From contig NZ_RQIS01000007.1 of NCBI RefSeq assembly GCF_003837865.1, forward strand, positions 124,001 to 188,000: 64,000 nucleotides of DNA, read 5' to 3'. A program made the position numbers and the translations under genes. The notes below the pieces were generated by a model. The model was not told the DNA's origin and ran no database searches. It saw nothing but the letters and a program-made list of their open reading frames with translations. Every line of letters starts with the position of its first letter. Positions within the stretch are counted from its first letter, which is position 1. Of this stretch, positions 28,258-37,649 are shown piece after piece. The stretch is from Paraburkholderia dinghuensis (GTDB taxonomy: Bacteria > Pseudomonadota > Gammaproteobacteria > Burkholderiales > Burkholderiaceae).

Positions 28258-28310
28258 CCGCCCGCAAGATCGCCGTTCCCTGAACGGCGATCTTGCGGGC
28301 GGTTTCGTTT
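28258..28310 (+). terminator. Strong terminator of the liv operon
   Basis: A perfect 20-bp stem (28258-28277 with 28283-28302) and a 5-base loop are followed by TTTCGTTT. It lies 45 bases after the livF stop. Confidence 0.9.
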
Positions 28311-28781
28311 GCGATGGATCGAGTCGATCAGACCTGCGAGGTCCGTGGCTGCCGGCATGCAGCCAGCCATACCCGAATGGTCCGAGGACTGTGGTACAGG
28401 CGAACGCAGGACGACCCGGACCCACGGTTGCGGAAAATGCTGCGATGCGGGCTCTGGTGCTACCCGTGTGGCGCCAGAGCGATATTTGCATGCGGTTGAG
28501 CCGCTCAATGCGATGCAACATTTTCGTTTTCCATAAATTAATAAACAGCCGATAAATCCAACGTTTTGCTTTCTAAAGTTGCAAATCGCTTTTCGTTTTG
28601 AAACGATGGAAATCGACTACTGGACAAGCGGGCCGGACTCACGATAATGGAGCGTCCTGAAATCGGGTCGCGTGCCGAAAATGGCACGCCACGCACAACA
28701 CGCGACACGCGACGCAGCCAGCCTGCCGGGCCATGCAAGAATCGCGGCGCGCATGAATGAGCCTTACCGGAGAGTTTTTGC
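28311..28781. other. Intergenic region with one hairpin
   Basis: No gene recognised. A 10-bp stem with one G-U pair lies at 28451-28460/28471-28480 with a 10-base loop and no T run. The part from about 28,510 to 28,620 is AT-rich and probably carries the promoter of the next gene. Confidence 0.4.
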
Positions 28782-29375
28782 ATGTCTGAAGAGTACGAAG
28801 TGCACGGGCCGCACGATCACGCTGTGGAGCACGCCGCTGCCGGCCACGGCGGACACGGGGAGGGCGATCCGTTTGCCGGCCGCATGGCTGTGATCACTGC
28901 GATCCTCGCGTCGATCGGTGCGATCTTCGCCTACCAGAGCGGGACGAGCGAAAATCTCGCGCTCTATTACAAAAACGAGGCGGCGATCCGCAAGACCGAG
29001 GCTGCGAACCAGTGGGCTTACTACCAGGCCAAAGGCGAGAAAGAGAATCTTGCCGAACTCGGTGCAGCACTCTCGGCGAATGCGAGTGAAACGCAGCGCC
29101 GCTTCACCGCCGATGCCGAGCGCTATCGCCAGCAGAAGGAGCCGATCCGCGCGAAAGCCGAATCGATCGAAAAGGCCGTGGCGCTAGACGATGAACGCAG
29201 CGAAGCGCTCATGCACGGTCATCACCGCTGGGCGCAGGCCACGACGGCTATCCAGATCTCGATTGCGCTCACAGCGATCACACTGCTGACGCGCCGCCGC
29301 TGGCTGCTTTATGTATCGATGGGGATGGCGTCGGCGGGCGTGGTGCTCGGCGCTCTGGCGTTCTCGTCAATCTGA
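28782..29375 (+). CDS. DUF4337-family membrane protein
   Basis: A 197-residue protein. A His-rich cytoplasmic start (HGPHDHAVEHAAAGHGGHGEG) is followed by a membrane helix at about residues 35-52 (MAVITAILASIGAIFAYQSG). A charged, probably coiled-coil middle follows (NEAAIRKTEAANQWAYYQAK, through about residue 135), and two C-terminal helices (AIQISIALTAITLL, LLYVSMGMASAGVVLGALAF). This layout is that of DUF4337, a family of unknown function. The clustered histidines suggest metal binding but this is untested. GGAG lies upstream of the ATG. It is not obviously linked to its neighbours. Confidence 0.82.
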   Translation: MSEEYEVHGPHDHAVEHAAAGHGGHGEGDPFAGRMAVITAILASIGAIFAYQSGTSENLALYYKNEAAIRKTEAANQWAYYQAKGEKENLAELGAALSANASETQRRFTADAERYRQQKEPIRAKAESIEKAVALDDERSEALMHGHHRWAQATTAIQISIALTAITLLTRRRWLLYVSMGMASAGVVLGALAFSSI

Positions 29376-29442
29376 ATCGCGCAGGGCCTGATATTCGCAC
29401 GGGCAGGCCCGGGGGCCCCCTCACGTGATCGAGGCAAGCGAC

Positions 29443-29886
29443 TCAACCGCCGCAGACGATGGCCGTCAACAGCAACGGTACGACGGTTTCGACCGTCGCA
29501 TCGCTGTTGGCCTCGCGCAGCCGCAGCCGCACCGAATCCTCCGGGGCGGACACAATCACGCCGTAAAGCGGCGAATCGATTTCCTTCCCCGAGCCGCGGT
29601 GAAAGAGCGCGTCGTCGCGCTCGTAGCCAAGCACCATATAGATCGGGAAGCCGAACGCGCTGAGTTGGCCCTTCTGAACGGGCCGGAATGCGTTGACCGA
29701 ATTGGACTCCACCCGGCTGGGTTTCGGATCGATCCATCGTTCGTTGATAAACGATGAAACGAACGCATGCGGACTCGACGTGCAATCGAACTGCTGGTCA
29801 TGAGGTTCGGCATGCGCGAATGCCGGGACCAGCATTGCAGCGACGCCTGCCACAAGCGTGACGACGGGAGCTCTGTGCTTGCTCAT
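29443..29886 (-). CDS. Hypothetical exported protein
   Basis: A 147-residue protein starting MSKHRAPVVTLVAG at 29886, with a signal peptide ending AFAHA near residue 26. The mature part starts EPHDQQFDCTSSPHAF and ends in VVPLLLTAIVCGG, so two cysteines could form a disulfide. I do not recognise the family. Longer starts exist upstream in frame but do not improve the signal peptide. It is convergent with the DUF4337 gene. Confidence 0.6.
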   Translation of the reverse strand: MSKHRAPVVTLVAGVAAMLVPAFAHAEPHDQQFDCTSSPHAFVSSFINERWIDPKPSRVESNSVNAFRPVQKGQLSAFGFPIYMVLGYERDDALFHRGSGKEIDSPLYGVIVSAPEDSVRLRLREANSDATVETVVPLLLTAIVCGG

Positions 29887-30052
29887 GTCTGTGACAACCG
29901 AATCACCCGGAAAAACCATTCGACACCCGAACAGCATTCACGTTCAACCGACGCGGCACGTCCCTTGCGCAGCGTCTGTGTTTGCGTACATGTGGATTGC
30001 GGCATGCGGTCGCTGGGCCGCGCGACGCAGGCTGGCGCGGCCGGAGATGGCG

Positions 30053-30505
30053 TCAGAGCATGGACTTCGCCTGGGTGAGGATCTTGTCGCAGACCTCGCG
30101 CGTGGCGGCTTCCTTGAGCCCGCTGCCCGAGAGATCGATATGCGAGCCGTTGCCTGCAGTAAGAATGCCGTTGGTCCCCTGCTGGTAGCCGCTATCCGTA
30201 GTGTTTGCGCCGCCGGGCAACTTGCTGAGCAGTGAGTTCTGGACGCTGCTTGCAGAACCGGCGCTCAGAAAATTGTTCTTGATGCAGTAACTGAGCACGC
30301 CGGTGACATTGCCGAGACTGCTCGAAGTGACCGACGCCCCGGAGAGCGAACTGCTGAGGCCGCCGAGATTGCCGAGCGCATTTCCGGCTGTGCCGCTGTT
30401 ACCGCCCTGATTCAGCAGATTGCCGAACTGGGCGTGCGCGACGCCAAAGGTCAGAAGCAGGCCAATGGCGAAAAGGGCGGCGGTGCGCGGTGTAGAAGTT
30501 TGCAT
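30053..30505 (-). CDS. DUF2501-family exported protein (YjjA-like)
   Basis: A 150-residue protein. The signal peptide (MQTSTPRTAALFAIGLLLTFGVAHA) is followed by a Gly/Asn/Ser-rich region (NLLNQGGNSGTAGNALGNLG). The conserved C-terminal half has LSYCIKNNFLS and REVCDKILTQAKSML, with two cysteines. This matches DUF2501, a periplasmic family of unknown function that includes E. coli YjjA. It stands alone, with its own gap on both sides. Confidence 0.85.
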   Translation of the reverse strand: MQTSTPRTAALFAIGLLLTFGVAHAQFGNLLNQGGNSGTAGNALGNLGGLSSSLSGASVTSSSLGNVTGVLSYCIKNNFLSAGSASSVQNSLLSKLPGGANTTDSGYQQGTNGILTAGNGSHIDLSGSGLKEAATREVCDKILTQAKSML

Positions 30506-31113
30506 ACACGGACCTCCGAGGTGGGCAGGTACTTTTCTACTATAGATGCATTCGCTTTCGCTGCTTGCGAGGATGACCGCTGTATAAAGCGCGACTCAAT
30601 GCGGCATGCAGTGCGGAATGCGAGGTGCAACCCAGTCAGACGGTGACGTAATGACCGTGTCATCGCCATGTCATTTGTTGCGGCAACAACGGAACCGGTG
30701 GATTTGATGGTTCGAAGCGGGTGTATTGCACCGCGCGAACAAGGCCACTTGCATACCGCAACCTTGCGGCGATGTATTGCGTTTCCGGAAGAAAGATCGC
30801 AGATTCAGGCGCAATCGCGCAAAATTCGCACCGTTCGATGCGCAACTTTGTTTCTAACCGTAACACTTATTTCGGTCCGCCTCAGTGACTGGTTTGAGGT
30901 GGTATCCTTCCTGCACAAATTCTCCCCTGCACGAGTGAGACCACGGTTCTTGCGTCAATTTCGTGACGTGCGCACCGCCCGAGTGCGGCGTCCGACGTAA
31001 ATGAACCAGGTAGAAAAGCATATGGTGCAACCGGGTATTCCAACGCGGGCAGACACGATCCGCGCGTGAATACCCAGTCACGGCAGCCACGGTCCGGCTG
31101 TGTGGAGAACAAC
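30506..31113. other. Divergent intergenic region, no gene seen
   Basis: About 600 bases between the DUF2501 gene and the transposase-derived gene. A 110-residue open frame on the plus strand (30668-31000) has no family signs or ribosome-binding site and is not called. Promoters for both neighbours should lie here; a TATAGT reads on the minus strand at about 30540-30546. Confidence 0.4.
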
Positions 31114-32229
31114 ATGAATTTCGAAGAACTGAACGATGACGAGTGGATGTTGGTGTCGTCGCTCGTATCCGATGATCCGCCCATTCGACTCAATCGCCGT
31201 GGTCGCCCTCGCGCGGAGCCGAGGATCGTTGCCAATGCAGTGCTATGGATCCTGACCACTGGCGAATCGTGGTCGCGTTTGCCCGCGCGTTATCCATCCG
31301 GGCCCACATGTCGCCGCCGTTTCGACGACTGGCACGTGAGCGGCACGCTCATCGAGATCGTCAAACGGCTCACGCAGGTCGGGCGTAGTTTCGTCTATGT
31401 GCCCGAGCCGGTTGACCCGGCATCGGTTACTTCTTCCGCATCGTCGGTCAAGCAGGCCGCAGTGGTCGAAGAATCGGCGGACGACGACGGACAGCCTGCC
31501 GTTTACTGGAAGAGCCCGGAAACGTGGCAGGTGTCCGCAAGCGCTGGCGATGCACCGATTGCCGCCGATGCTATCGAGAGCATGACGCGTCAACTCGCGA
31601 GTCCGAGCGTGCCTGCTGTCACCCGGAAAGCGGTCTCCGCCTTGCCTGCGCGGGCGATAACGTCCACGGCTGTTCCAGTGCCTGCCGGTTCGCAAATGCC
31701 GCGCGACGAGAGTCCTTCGGCGGCGCGTAGCACGCTATGGACGAGCGATGGTATGCAGTCGGTGCAGATTGCGGAATGGCGTGGCTATGCGATCAACCTC
31801 ACCGTGCAGCCGGTGCGCAATCGCATGTATCGCGCGTCGGTGGAGATCCTCAAAGACGGTCAGCGCGTGGAGCGTTCCGGTTTGATTGGTCCGCGATTCC
31901 AGGACCGCGACTCGGCGAAACAGTTCGCTTACGACTGGGCGCGTAAATGGATCGAGCACGAGTGCCGCGGTGTGTCTGCTACGCCATTGACGCAGGGCAG
32001 CCAGCGTCCGGCGGGCACGACAGTCACGCGCGCGCCCAACGCGGTCATTGCGCGACCTGCGCTTGCTAATGCCACTAGTGTGGCGACGAGTGCGCCCGGC
32101 AACGTGCGCCTTGCCCCGTTGCAGCGCTACACGGCCGCAAGCTCGCTGCGGCCGGGCAATGATAGCGATACCGTGAGCAGTCCCGCCGAACCGCAATACA
32201 GGCCTCATTCGAGGACGCACGCCGGTTGA
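31114..32229 (+). CDS. Transposase-derived protein: IS5-type DUF4096 N-terminus on an unrelated C-terminus
   Basis: A 371-residue protein starting MNFEELNDDEWMLV, with GGAG eight bases upstream. Residues 1 to about 95 match the DNA-binding N-terminal domain of IS5-family transposases (DUF4096): NDDEWMLVSSLV, RRGRPRAEPRIVANAVLWIL, TGESWSRLPARYP, RRRFDDWHVSGTL. The catalytic DDE part is absent. It is replaced by a Ser/Ala/Pro-rich linker and a compact domain near residues 205-285 (IAEWRGYAINLTVQPVRNRMYRASVEILKDG). No inverted repeats flank it. It looks like a domesticated transposase used for DNA binding, perhaps to regulate the adjacent exopolysaccharide genes; that role is inference from position. 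Confidence 0.7.
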   Translation: MNFEELNDDEWMLVSSLVSDDPPIRLNRRGRPRAEPRIVANAVLWILTTGESWSRLPARYPSGPTCRRRFDDWHVSGTLIEIVKRLTQVGRSFVYVPEPVDPASVTSSASSVKQAAVVEESADDDGQPAVYWKSPETWQVSASAGDAPIAADAIESMTRQLASPSVPAVTRKAVSALPARAITSTAVPVPAGSQMPRDESPSAARSTLWTSDGMQSVQIAEWRGYAINLTVQPVRNRMYRASVEILKDGQRVERSGLIGPRFQDRDSAKQFAYDWARKWIEHECRGVSATPLTQGSQRPAGTTVTRAPNAVIARPALANATSVATSAPGNVRLAPLQRYTAASSLRPGNDSDTVSSPAEPQYRPHSRTHAG

Positions 32230-32280
32230 CGTGCGCCCTCATGGGGCGCGTCCCGCAGGCAGCAGATCCGCCGCCCGCGT

Positions 32281-33801
32281 TCATTGCCGCCCGTATTGAT
32301 CGTCGAGGCGAACGATATCGTCCTCGCCGAGATACGAACCCGACTGCACTTCAATGATCTCGAGCGGCATCTTGCCGGGGTTTTCGAGCCGGTGAGCAAC
32401 GCCGAGCGGAATGTAGGCCGATTCGTTTTCGGACACGATGAACCGTTCTTCGCCGCGCGTGACGAGCGCGGTGCCGCGCACGACGACCCAGTGTTCGGCG
32501 CGATGATGATGCATCTGTAGCGAAAGACGCGCGCCCGGCTCGACGACGATGCGCTTCACCTGGAAGCGTTCGCCGCCGTCGACGCAGTCGTAGTGTCCCC
32601 ACGGACGATGCACGAGCCGATGCGTGAGGGCCTCACTGCCGCGCTGCTCGCGTATGCGCTGCACGACTTTCTTCACGTCCTGCGCGCGCGAGCGATCCGC
32701 GACGAGCACGGCGTCCGCCGTTTCCACGACGACAAGATCCTGCGTGCCGACGCAGGCAATCAGACGGCCGTCCGAGTGCACGAAGGTGTCGCTCGCGCCT
32801 TCGAGCATCACATGTCCCTGTGCGACGTTGCCGTTGTTGTCCTTCGGCGAGACCTGCCACACCGTGTCCCACGAACCGAGGTCCGTCCAGCCTGCGGCGA
32901 GCGGCACGACCACGCCGGCGGCCACGGATCGGTCGCCCGTGAGCGATTCCATGACCGCATAGTCGATCGAGTTCGATGGTGAGCGCATGAAGGCTTCACG
33001 GTCGACGCGGAAGAAGTCGCCGTCCTCGCTGCCGCTTTCGGTTGCGCTCAAGCATGCCTCGTAAATCGCGGGCTGGAAGTGGCGGATCGCCTTTAGCCAT
33101 GTGGACGCGCGGACGATAAAAATGCCGCTGTTCCACCAATAGCGTTGCGACGCCACGTATTGTTTTGCGAGTTCGAAATAGGGCTTTTCGACGAAGCCGT
33201 TGAGGTGCCGCGCGCCGTTGGGCTCGTCGGCGGCAACGGGATCGCCGATATGGATGTAGCCATAGCCCACTTCCGGGCGCGCCGGCACGATGCCCATCGT
33301 CACGATCTGCCCCGCTGCAGCGTGGCGGACGCCTTCGGCCACGGCGGACTGGAACGCGTCGAGGTCTGTGAGCGCATGATCGGCCGGCATGACCACGAGT
33401 ATGCCGTCCTGCTTTTCCGCTACGACCGAAAGCGCGGCGATGGTGAGCGCGGGCGCGGTGTCGCGGCCCGCTGGCTCGAGGATCAGGCGGGCGCGTTTGC
33501 CTTCGCGCCGGACCTGCTCGGCAGTCGTGAATCGATGCTCTTCATTGCACACGATCAGCAATTGATCGGCGAGCGTAATGCTGTCCGCAAGTGCGTCGAG
33601 GCGTCCTGTCGTTTCTGCGAGCAGCGACCGCTCGCCGACGAGGTTGATCATCTGCTTTGGGTACTGCTCGCGCGACAGGGGCCACAGCCGCGAACCCGCG
33701 CCGCCTGCCAGCACGACGGGGCAGACCTGCAGGGCGCTATGTAACCCGGTGCCCGTTGCCTCCGTGCGCGCCGATGCCGTGATGGAGCCCGTATCCGTCA
33801 T
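32281..33801 (-). CDS. bceA: Mannose-1-phosphate guanylyltransferase / mannose-6-phosphate isomerase
   Basis: A 506-residue bifunctional enzyme. The N-terminal nucleotidyltransferase domain (about 28-350) shows VLAGGAGSRLWPLSREQYPK and VMPADHAL. It makes GDP-mannose from mannose-1-phosphate and GTP. The C-terminal cupin domain (about 385-500) has the type II phosphomannose isomerase metal motif (LQMHHHRAEHW) and converts fructose-6-phosphate to mannose-6-phosphate. Together with a phosphomannomutase encoded elsewhere it supplies GDP-mannose for cepacian and for the BceN/BceM route to GDP-D-rhamnose. It is transcribed away from bceB, across an AT-rich gap of about 490 bases. Confidence 0.92.
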   Translation of the reverse strand: MTDTGSITASARTEATGTGLHSALQVCPVVLAGGAGSRLWPLSREQYPKQMINLVGERSLLAETTGRLDALADSITLADQLLIVCNEEHRFTTAEQVRREGKRARLILEPAGRDTAPALTIAALSVVAEKQDGILVVMPADHALTDLDAFQSAVAEGVRHAAAGQIVTMGIVPARPEVGYGYIHIGDPVAADEPNGARHLNGFVEKPYFELAKQYVASQRYWWNSGIFIVRASTWLKAIRHFQPAIYEACLSATESGSEDGDFFRVDREAFMRSPSNSIDYAVMESLTGDRSVAAGVVVPLAAGWTDLGSWDTVWQVSPKDNNGNVAQGHVMLEGASDTFVHSDGRLIACVGTQDLVVVETADAVLVADRSRAQDVKKVVQRIREQRGSEALTHRLVHRPWGHYDCVDGGERFQVKRIVVEPGARLSLQMHHHRAEHWVVVRGTALVTRGEERFIVSENESAYIPLGVAHRLENPGKMPLEIIEVQSGSYLGEDDIVRLDDQYGRQ

Positions 33802-34294
33802 ATCGCTCTCCTGTGAATGGATTTCGGTTCAGCGATTTGTAGCATGCGTAAATTCGACAATAAAACGAAGGCAATTAAGAAACGTGAAAATATTATTTTT
33901 CTAATTCGACGGGGTGTTTTTATTAACTGGGTCGAACGATAAAAAATTGAAGAATAAAAAGTCACTGGAGCGCAAGGCGATGCGTGGCACGAACGCTGAA
34001 CTGGTGCGAATCAGGAAGAAAGTGCCGGAAACGGCACTGCGGATCGGCTCCATCGGTATCCGGGATGGAAAAATCTGCCGAAAATATTCGATAAAAAACG
34101 CCTCGTTCCGCTCGATACATTTGGAGATATTTTTGTGTCTTGCGGGATGAATTTTTATCGCGCCTTATTAGGGTTAATTCGGATTCGACTTAACGGTGCC
34201 GACATGTGAGCGGCACCGGATTCCCCAATTGACGACGCTGCAACCACGACAAAGGTGCGTGGCCGCGATCTTTTTTTAACCCGAGGTGCCGGAC
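33802..34294. promoter_or_regulatory. AT-rich divergent control region between bceA and bceB
   Basis: No gene is recognised; a 78-codon open frame (33914-34150) is dismissed. The region is far richer in A and T than the flanking genes. Two hairpins lie toward bceB: AGTGCCG/CGGCACT with a GAAA tetraloop (34021-34038), and CGGTGCCG/CGGCACCG (34194-34201, 34211-34218). Both could fold in the bceB leader. Exact promoters could not be assigned. Confidence 0.5.
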
Positions 34295-35674
34295 ATGCTT
34301 AGCGTTCTAGCCAGAATCATCGACATCGTCGCGATCGCTACGGGCGCGCTTGTCGCGGCCGCTCTGCACCACGGCGAGTTCGTTGCGCTCAGCGACGCAG
34401 AAAGTGTCGCGCTAGCCTTCAACTGCCTGCTCGCGATCTGGATGTTCCCCGCATTCGGCATCTATCAGTCGTGGCGGGGCAAGTCGCTCCAGAATCTGTT
34501 CGCACGCGTGTGCATCGCGTGGATCGCCGTGGAAGCCACGGGCGTTCTGCTCAGCTTCAGCGTGCATCGCGCGGATTTGCTGTCGCGGCTGTGGCTCGGC
34601 TGGTGGGCCGTCGCTTCGGTTGCCCTGCTGATCGTGTCGAAGGCGCTCGTCTATATGGTGCTCAAGGGCCTGCGCCGCGAAGGCTATAACCAGCGCGATG
34701 TGGCCGTGGCGGGCGGACATCGCTACGGACGCTTTCTGATCGAACAGATGCGCCACCACCCGGAAGCGGGATTCCGCCCCACGCTGCTGTTCGACGAGGA
34801 CAACGACGCGCATGGCGAAACGACTGTGGACGGCGTGCCGGTGGAGCGCAATATCGAGGCCTTGATTGAGCGTGTGCGCGAGCACGGCATACGCGAGTTG
34901 TGGCTCGCATTGCCGATTTCCAAGGAGCGCACGATTCATCGCATCGTCACGGAATTGCGCAACGACTTCGTGAATATCCGTTTCATTCCGGACGTGCGCA
35001 GCCTTTCCCTTTTCAGTCAGCCGGTGGTGGACCTCCTCGGCGTGCCGGCGATGAATCTCGCTGCGTCGCCCATCACTGATTTGCGTGTATTGCCCAAACG
35101 CGTTTTCGACTGGCTCTTCGCTGCGTGCGTGCTTGCGTCGCTCGCCCCGCTTCTGGCCGCCATCGCCATCGCAGTGAAGTGCTCGTCGCCGGGGCCGGTC
35201 ATGTTTCGCCAGCGGCGCAAGGGCCTCGACGGCAACGAATTCGAAATCTACAAGTTTCGCTCGATGAAGGTCCACGCCGAAACGGCGGGTCAGGTCACGC
35301 AGGCGCGCCGCAATGACCCACGGATTACGCGTGTGGGCGCATTTCTGCGCCGCACGAGTCTCGATGAGCTGCCGCAGTTCATCAACGTGCTCAAGGGTGA
35401 AATGTCGGTGGTGGGCCCGCGTCCGCATGCGCTCGAACACGACGACATCTACAAGAACCTCGTGCGCGGCTACATGCATCGCTATCGGATCAAACCCGGC
35501 ATTACGGGCTGGGCGCAGGTCAACGGCTTTCGCGGCGAGACGGATCGCGTGGAGAAAATGCGCGACCGCGTCCGCTTCGATCTGCACTACATGCAGAACT
35601 GGAGCTTCACGCTTGATCTGAAGATCGTCGCGATGACGATGTGGAAAGGCTTCGCAGGACAAAACGCATTTTGA
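34295..35674 (+). CDS. bceB: Undecaprenyl-phosphate glucose-1-phosphate transferase (priming enzyme)
   Basis: A 459-residue polyprenyl sugar transferase of the WcaJ/GumD kind. Four N-terminal membrane helices (about residues 5-125) precede a nucleotide-binding-like domain and a fifth hydrophobic segment (about 275-300, [18 protein letters not shown]). The C-terminal catalytic domain has [35 protein letters not shown] and [18 protein letters not shown]. It starts repeat-unit synthesis by moving glucose-1-phosphate from UDP-glucose to the lipid carrier. ATG at 34295 is preferred to the GTG three codons upstream for its spacing from CCGAGG. Confidence 0.92.
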   Translation: MLSVLARIIDIVAIATGALVAAALHHGEFVALSDAESVALAFNCLLAIWMFPAFGIYQSWRGKSLQNLFARVCIAWIAVEATGVLLSFSVHRADLLSRLWLGWWAVASVALLIVSKALVYMVLKGLRREGYNQRDVAVAGGHRYGRFLIEQMRHHPEAGFRPTLLFDEDNDAHGETTVDGVPVERNIEALIERVREHGIRELWLALPISKERTIHRIVTELRNDFVNIRFIPDVRSLSLFSQPVVDLLGVPAMNLAASPITDLRVLPKRVFDWLFAACVLASLAPLLAAIAIAVKCSSPGPVMFRQRRKGLDGNEFEIYKFRSMKVHAETAGQVTQARRNDPRITRVGAFLRRTSLDELPQFINVLKGEMSVVGPRPHALEHDDIYKNLVRGYMHRYRIKPGITGWAQVNGFRGETDRVEKMRDRVRFDLHYMQNWSFTLDLKIVAMTMWKGFAGQNAF

Positions 35675-35751
35675 ATCGCTCGGGCGCGCGGTGTGCTGCA
35701 TGACGCGGCGCGGCTCGCGCGTGGCAACAGGTAATCACTATTGAGGTGGGC

Positions 35752-37170
35752 ATGAATCTGACGATCATTGGCAGCGGTTATGTGGGTCTCGTAACGGGTG
35801 CGTGTCTTGCCGACATCGGCAACGACGTGTTTTGCCTCGATGTCGACGAGCGCAAGATCGACATGCTCAATCAAGGCGTCGTGCCGATTCACGAGCCGGG
35901 CCTGCAGGAAATCATCGAACGCAATCGCCGCGCACGACGCCTCACGTTTTCGACCGACGCGGCCGCCGCGGTCGCGCACGGTGACGTCCAGTTCATCGCC
36001 GTGGGCACGCCGCCCGACGAGGACGGTTCGGCCGATCTGCAATACGTGCTCGCAGCCGCGCGCAATATCGGCCGGCACATGAACGGATTCAAGGTGATCG
36101 TCGACAAGTCGACTGTGCCCGTGGGCACCGCAGCGCTCGTGCACGAGGCTATTGCGAGCGAGTTACGTAAGCGCGGGCAATCGCACATGTTCTCGGTCGT
36201 GTCGAATCCCGAGTTCCTGAAAGAGGGTGCAGCGGTGGAGGACTTCGCGCGGCCCGACCGCATCGTGCTGGGCTGCACCGACGACGTGCCCGGCGAGCGA
36301 GCGAAGGATCTGATGAAGCGCCTGTATGCGCCGTTCAACCGCAATCACGAGCGCACGCTGTATATGGACGTGCCGTCTGCCGAATTTACGAAGTACGCCG
36401 CGAACGCGATGCTCGCGACGCGCATCTCGTTCATGAACGAACTGGCGAATCTCGCCGACCGCGTAGGCGCCGACATCGAGTCAGTGCGCCGCGGCGTGGG
36501 CTCTGACCCGCGCATCGGTTACGACTTTCTATATGCGGGTTGTGGTTATGGCGGCTCGTGTTTCCCGAAGGACGTAAAGGCGCTGATGCGAACTGCAGAG
36601 GATTTTGGCGAGCCGCTGCAGATTCTGCGCGCCGTCGAGTCGGTCAACAACGCGCAGAAGCTCGTGCTCGCACAGAAGATCGTTTCGCGCTTCGGCTCGG
36701 ATCTGAGCGGGCTTACGTTCGGTGTCTGGGGTCTGGCGTTCAAACCGAACACGGACGATATGCGCGAAGCGCCGAGCCGCACGCTGATCGCCGAACTGCT
36801 CGCGCGCGGCGCGAACGTGCGCGCCTACGATCCGGTCGCAACCGTCGAGGCACAGCGCGTGCTCGCGCTCGATCTGGCGAATGTGCCCGAGCAGCAGTCG
36901 CGTCTCACGTTCGTCGACGAGGCGATGGATGCAGCTGACAGCGCCGATGCCCTCGTTGTCGCGACGGACTGGAAAGTATTCAAGGCGCCAGATTTTGAAG
37001 CGCTGATCGAGCGGCTGAAGTCGCCGATCGTGTTCGACGGGCGCAATCTCTACGATCCGTCCGCGTTGCAGGAGATCGGTATCGAATACCACGCCGTGGG
37101 CCGCGCGAGTGCGACGCAGGCGAGCCACGCGCGTGCCGCGGCCGCCGTGCGCACGCAGGCCGTTGCATAA
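35752..37170 (+). CDS. bceC: UDP-glucose 6-dehydrogenase
   Basis: A 472-residue enzyme oxidising UDP-glucose to UDP-glucuronate with two NAD. The N-terminal NAD site is [10 protein letters not shown] at residues 7-16. The catalytic cysteine is in [10 protein letters not shown] near residue 268, and the UDP-binding C-terminal domain has [22 protein letters not shown]. The product supplies the glucuronic acid of cepacian. A GAGG sequence precedes the ATG at 35752. The Ala-rich tail ([14 protein letters not shown]) is an extension past the usual end. Confidence 0.94.
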   Translation: MNLTIIGSGYVGLVTGACLADIGNDVFCLDVDERKIDMLNQGVVPIHEPGLQEIIERNRRARRLTFSTDAAAAVAHGDVQFIAVGTPPDEDGSADLQYVLAAARNIGRHMNGFKVIVDKSTVPVGTAALVHEAIASELRKRGQSHMFSVVSNPEFLKEGAAVEDFARPDRIVLGCTDDVPGERAKDLMKRLYAPFNRNHERTLYMDVPSAEFTKYAANAMLATRISFMNELANLADRVGADIESVRRGVGSDPRIGYDFLYAGCGYGGSCFPKDVKALMRTAEDFGEPLQILRAVESVNNAQKLVLAQKIVSRFGSDLSGLTFGVWGLAFKPNTDDMREAPSRTLIAELLARGANVRAYDPVATVEAQRVLALDLANVPEQQSRLTFVDEAMDAADSADALVVATDWKVFKAPDFEALIERLKSPIVFDGRNLYDPSALQEIGIEYHAVGRASATQASHARAAAAVRTQAVA

Positions 37171-37202
37171 AACGCAGCGACTAGGGAAGAAAGGGTGCAG
37201 CC

Positions 37203-37649
37203 ATGTTCAAGGACGTGCTGATTGTCTGTCACGCAAACGTCTGCCGCTCGCCGACGGCGGAGCAACTGTTTCGCGCCCGCCTGCGCGAACGTGCTCCGGC
37301 GCGCAAGAGCGCGTTTCATTCTGCGGGCCTGCGCGCACGCGAGGGCGCGGACATGGACCCGGTCATGCAGCGCCTGCTCGCAGAACGCGGCGTGGCCGTG
37401 GGCGAGCACCACGCACGGCGTCTCACGGGCAAGCTCGTGCGCAATGCCGACCTTGTGCTCGTTACGGAGCGCCAGCAGGTGTGGGCCGTCGAGCGTATGG
37501 AACCGAGCGCGCGCGGCAAGGTGTACGCGCTCGGCGAATGGGAGAACTCGGATGTTGCCGATCCGTACGGCCTCGATGAGGTTGCGTATCGCGACAGTAT
37601 CGAGTTGATGGATCGTCTGGTGAAGGGATGGTTGAACCGAATATGTTGA
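37203..37649 (+). CDS. bceD: Low-molecular-weight protein tyrosine phosphatase
   Basis: A 148-residue phosphatase with the C-x5-R loop near the N-terminus (VCHANVCRSPTAE, nucleophile Cys9) and the general-acid segment VADPYGLDE near residue 118. Such enzymes dephosphorylate the tyrosine-rich tail of the partner autokinase, here BceF, and so control polymer assembly and chain length. Its 3' end overlaps the start of bceE by seven bases. Confidence 0.93.
   Translation: MFKDVLIVCHANVCRSPTAEQLFRARLRERAPARKSAFHSAGLRAREGADMDPVMQRLLAERGVAVGEHHARRLTGKLVRNADLVLVTERQQVWAVERMEPSARGKVYALGEWENSDVADPYGLDEVAYRDSIELMDRLVKGWLNRIC

Noticed and set aside
28451..28480. Hairpin as a terminator or small RNA end
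   Set aside because: The stem is good but no T run follows on either strand and no upstream gene needs it; kept only as a note in the intergenic entry.
30668..31000. A 110-codon plus-strand frame before the transposase-derived gene
   Set aside because: No ribosome-binding site, no recognisable domain, and Arg-rich composition of random high-GC sequence.
31114..32229. An active insertion sequence of the IS5 family
   Set aside because: Only the N-terminal transposase domain is present; there is no DDE region, no terminal inverted repeats and no target duplication visible.
33914..34150. A 78-codon frame in the bceA-bceB gap
   Set aside because: Lys-rich because of AT-rich DNA, no ribosome-binding site or family signs; the region looks regulatory.
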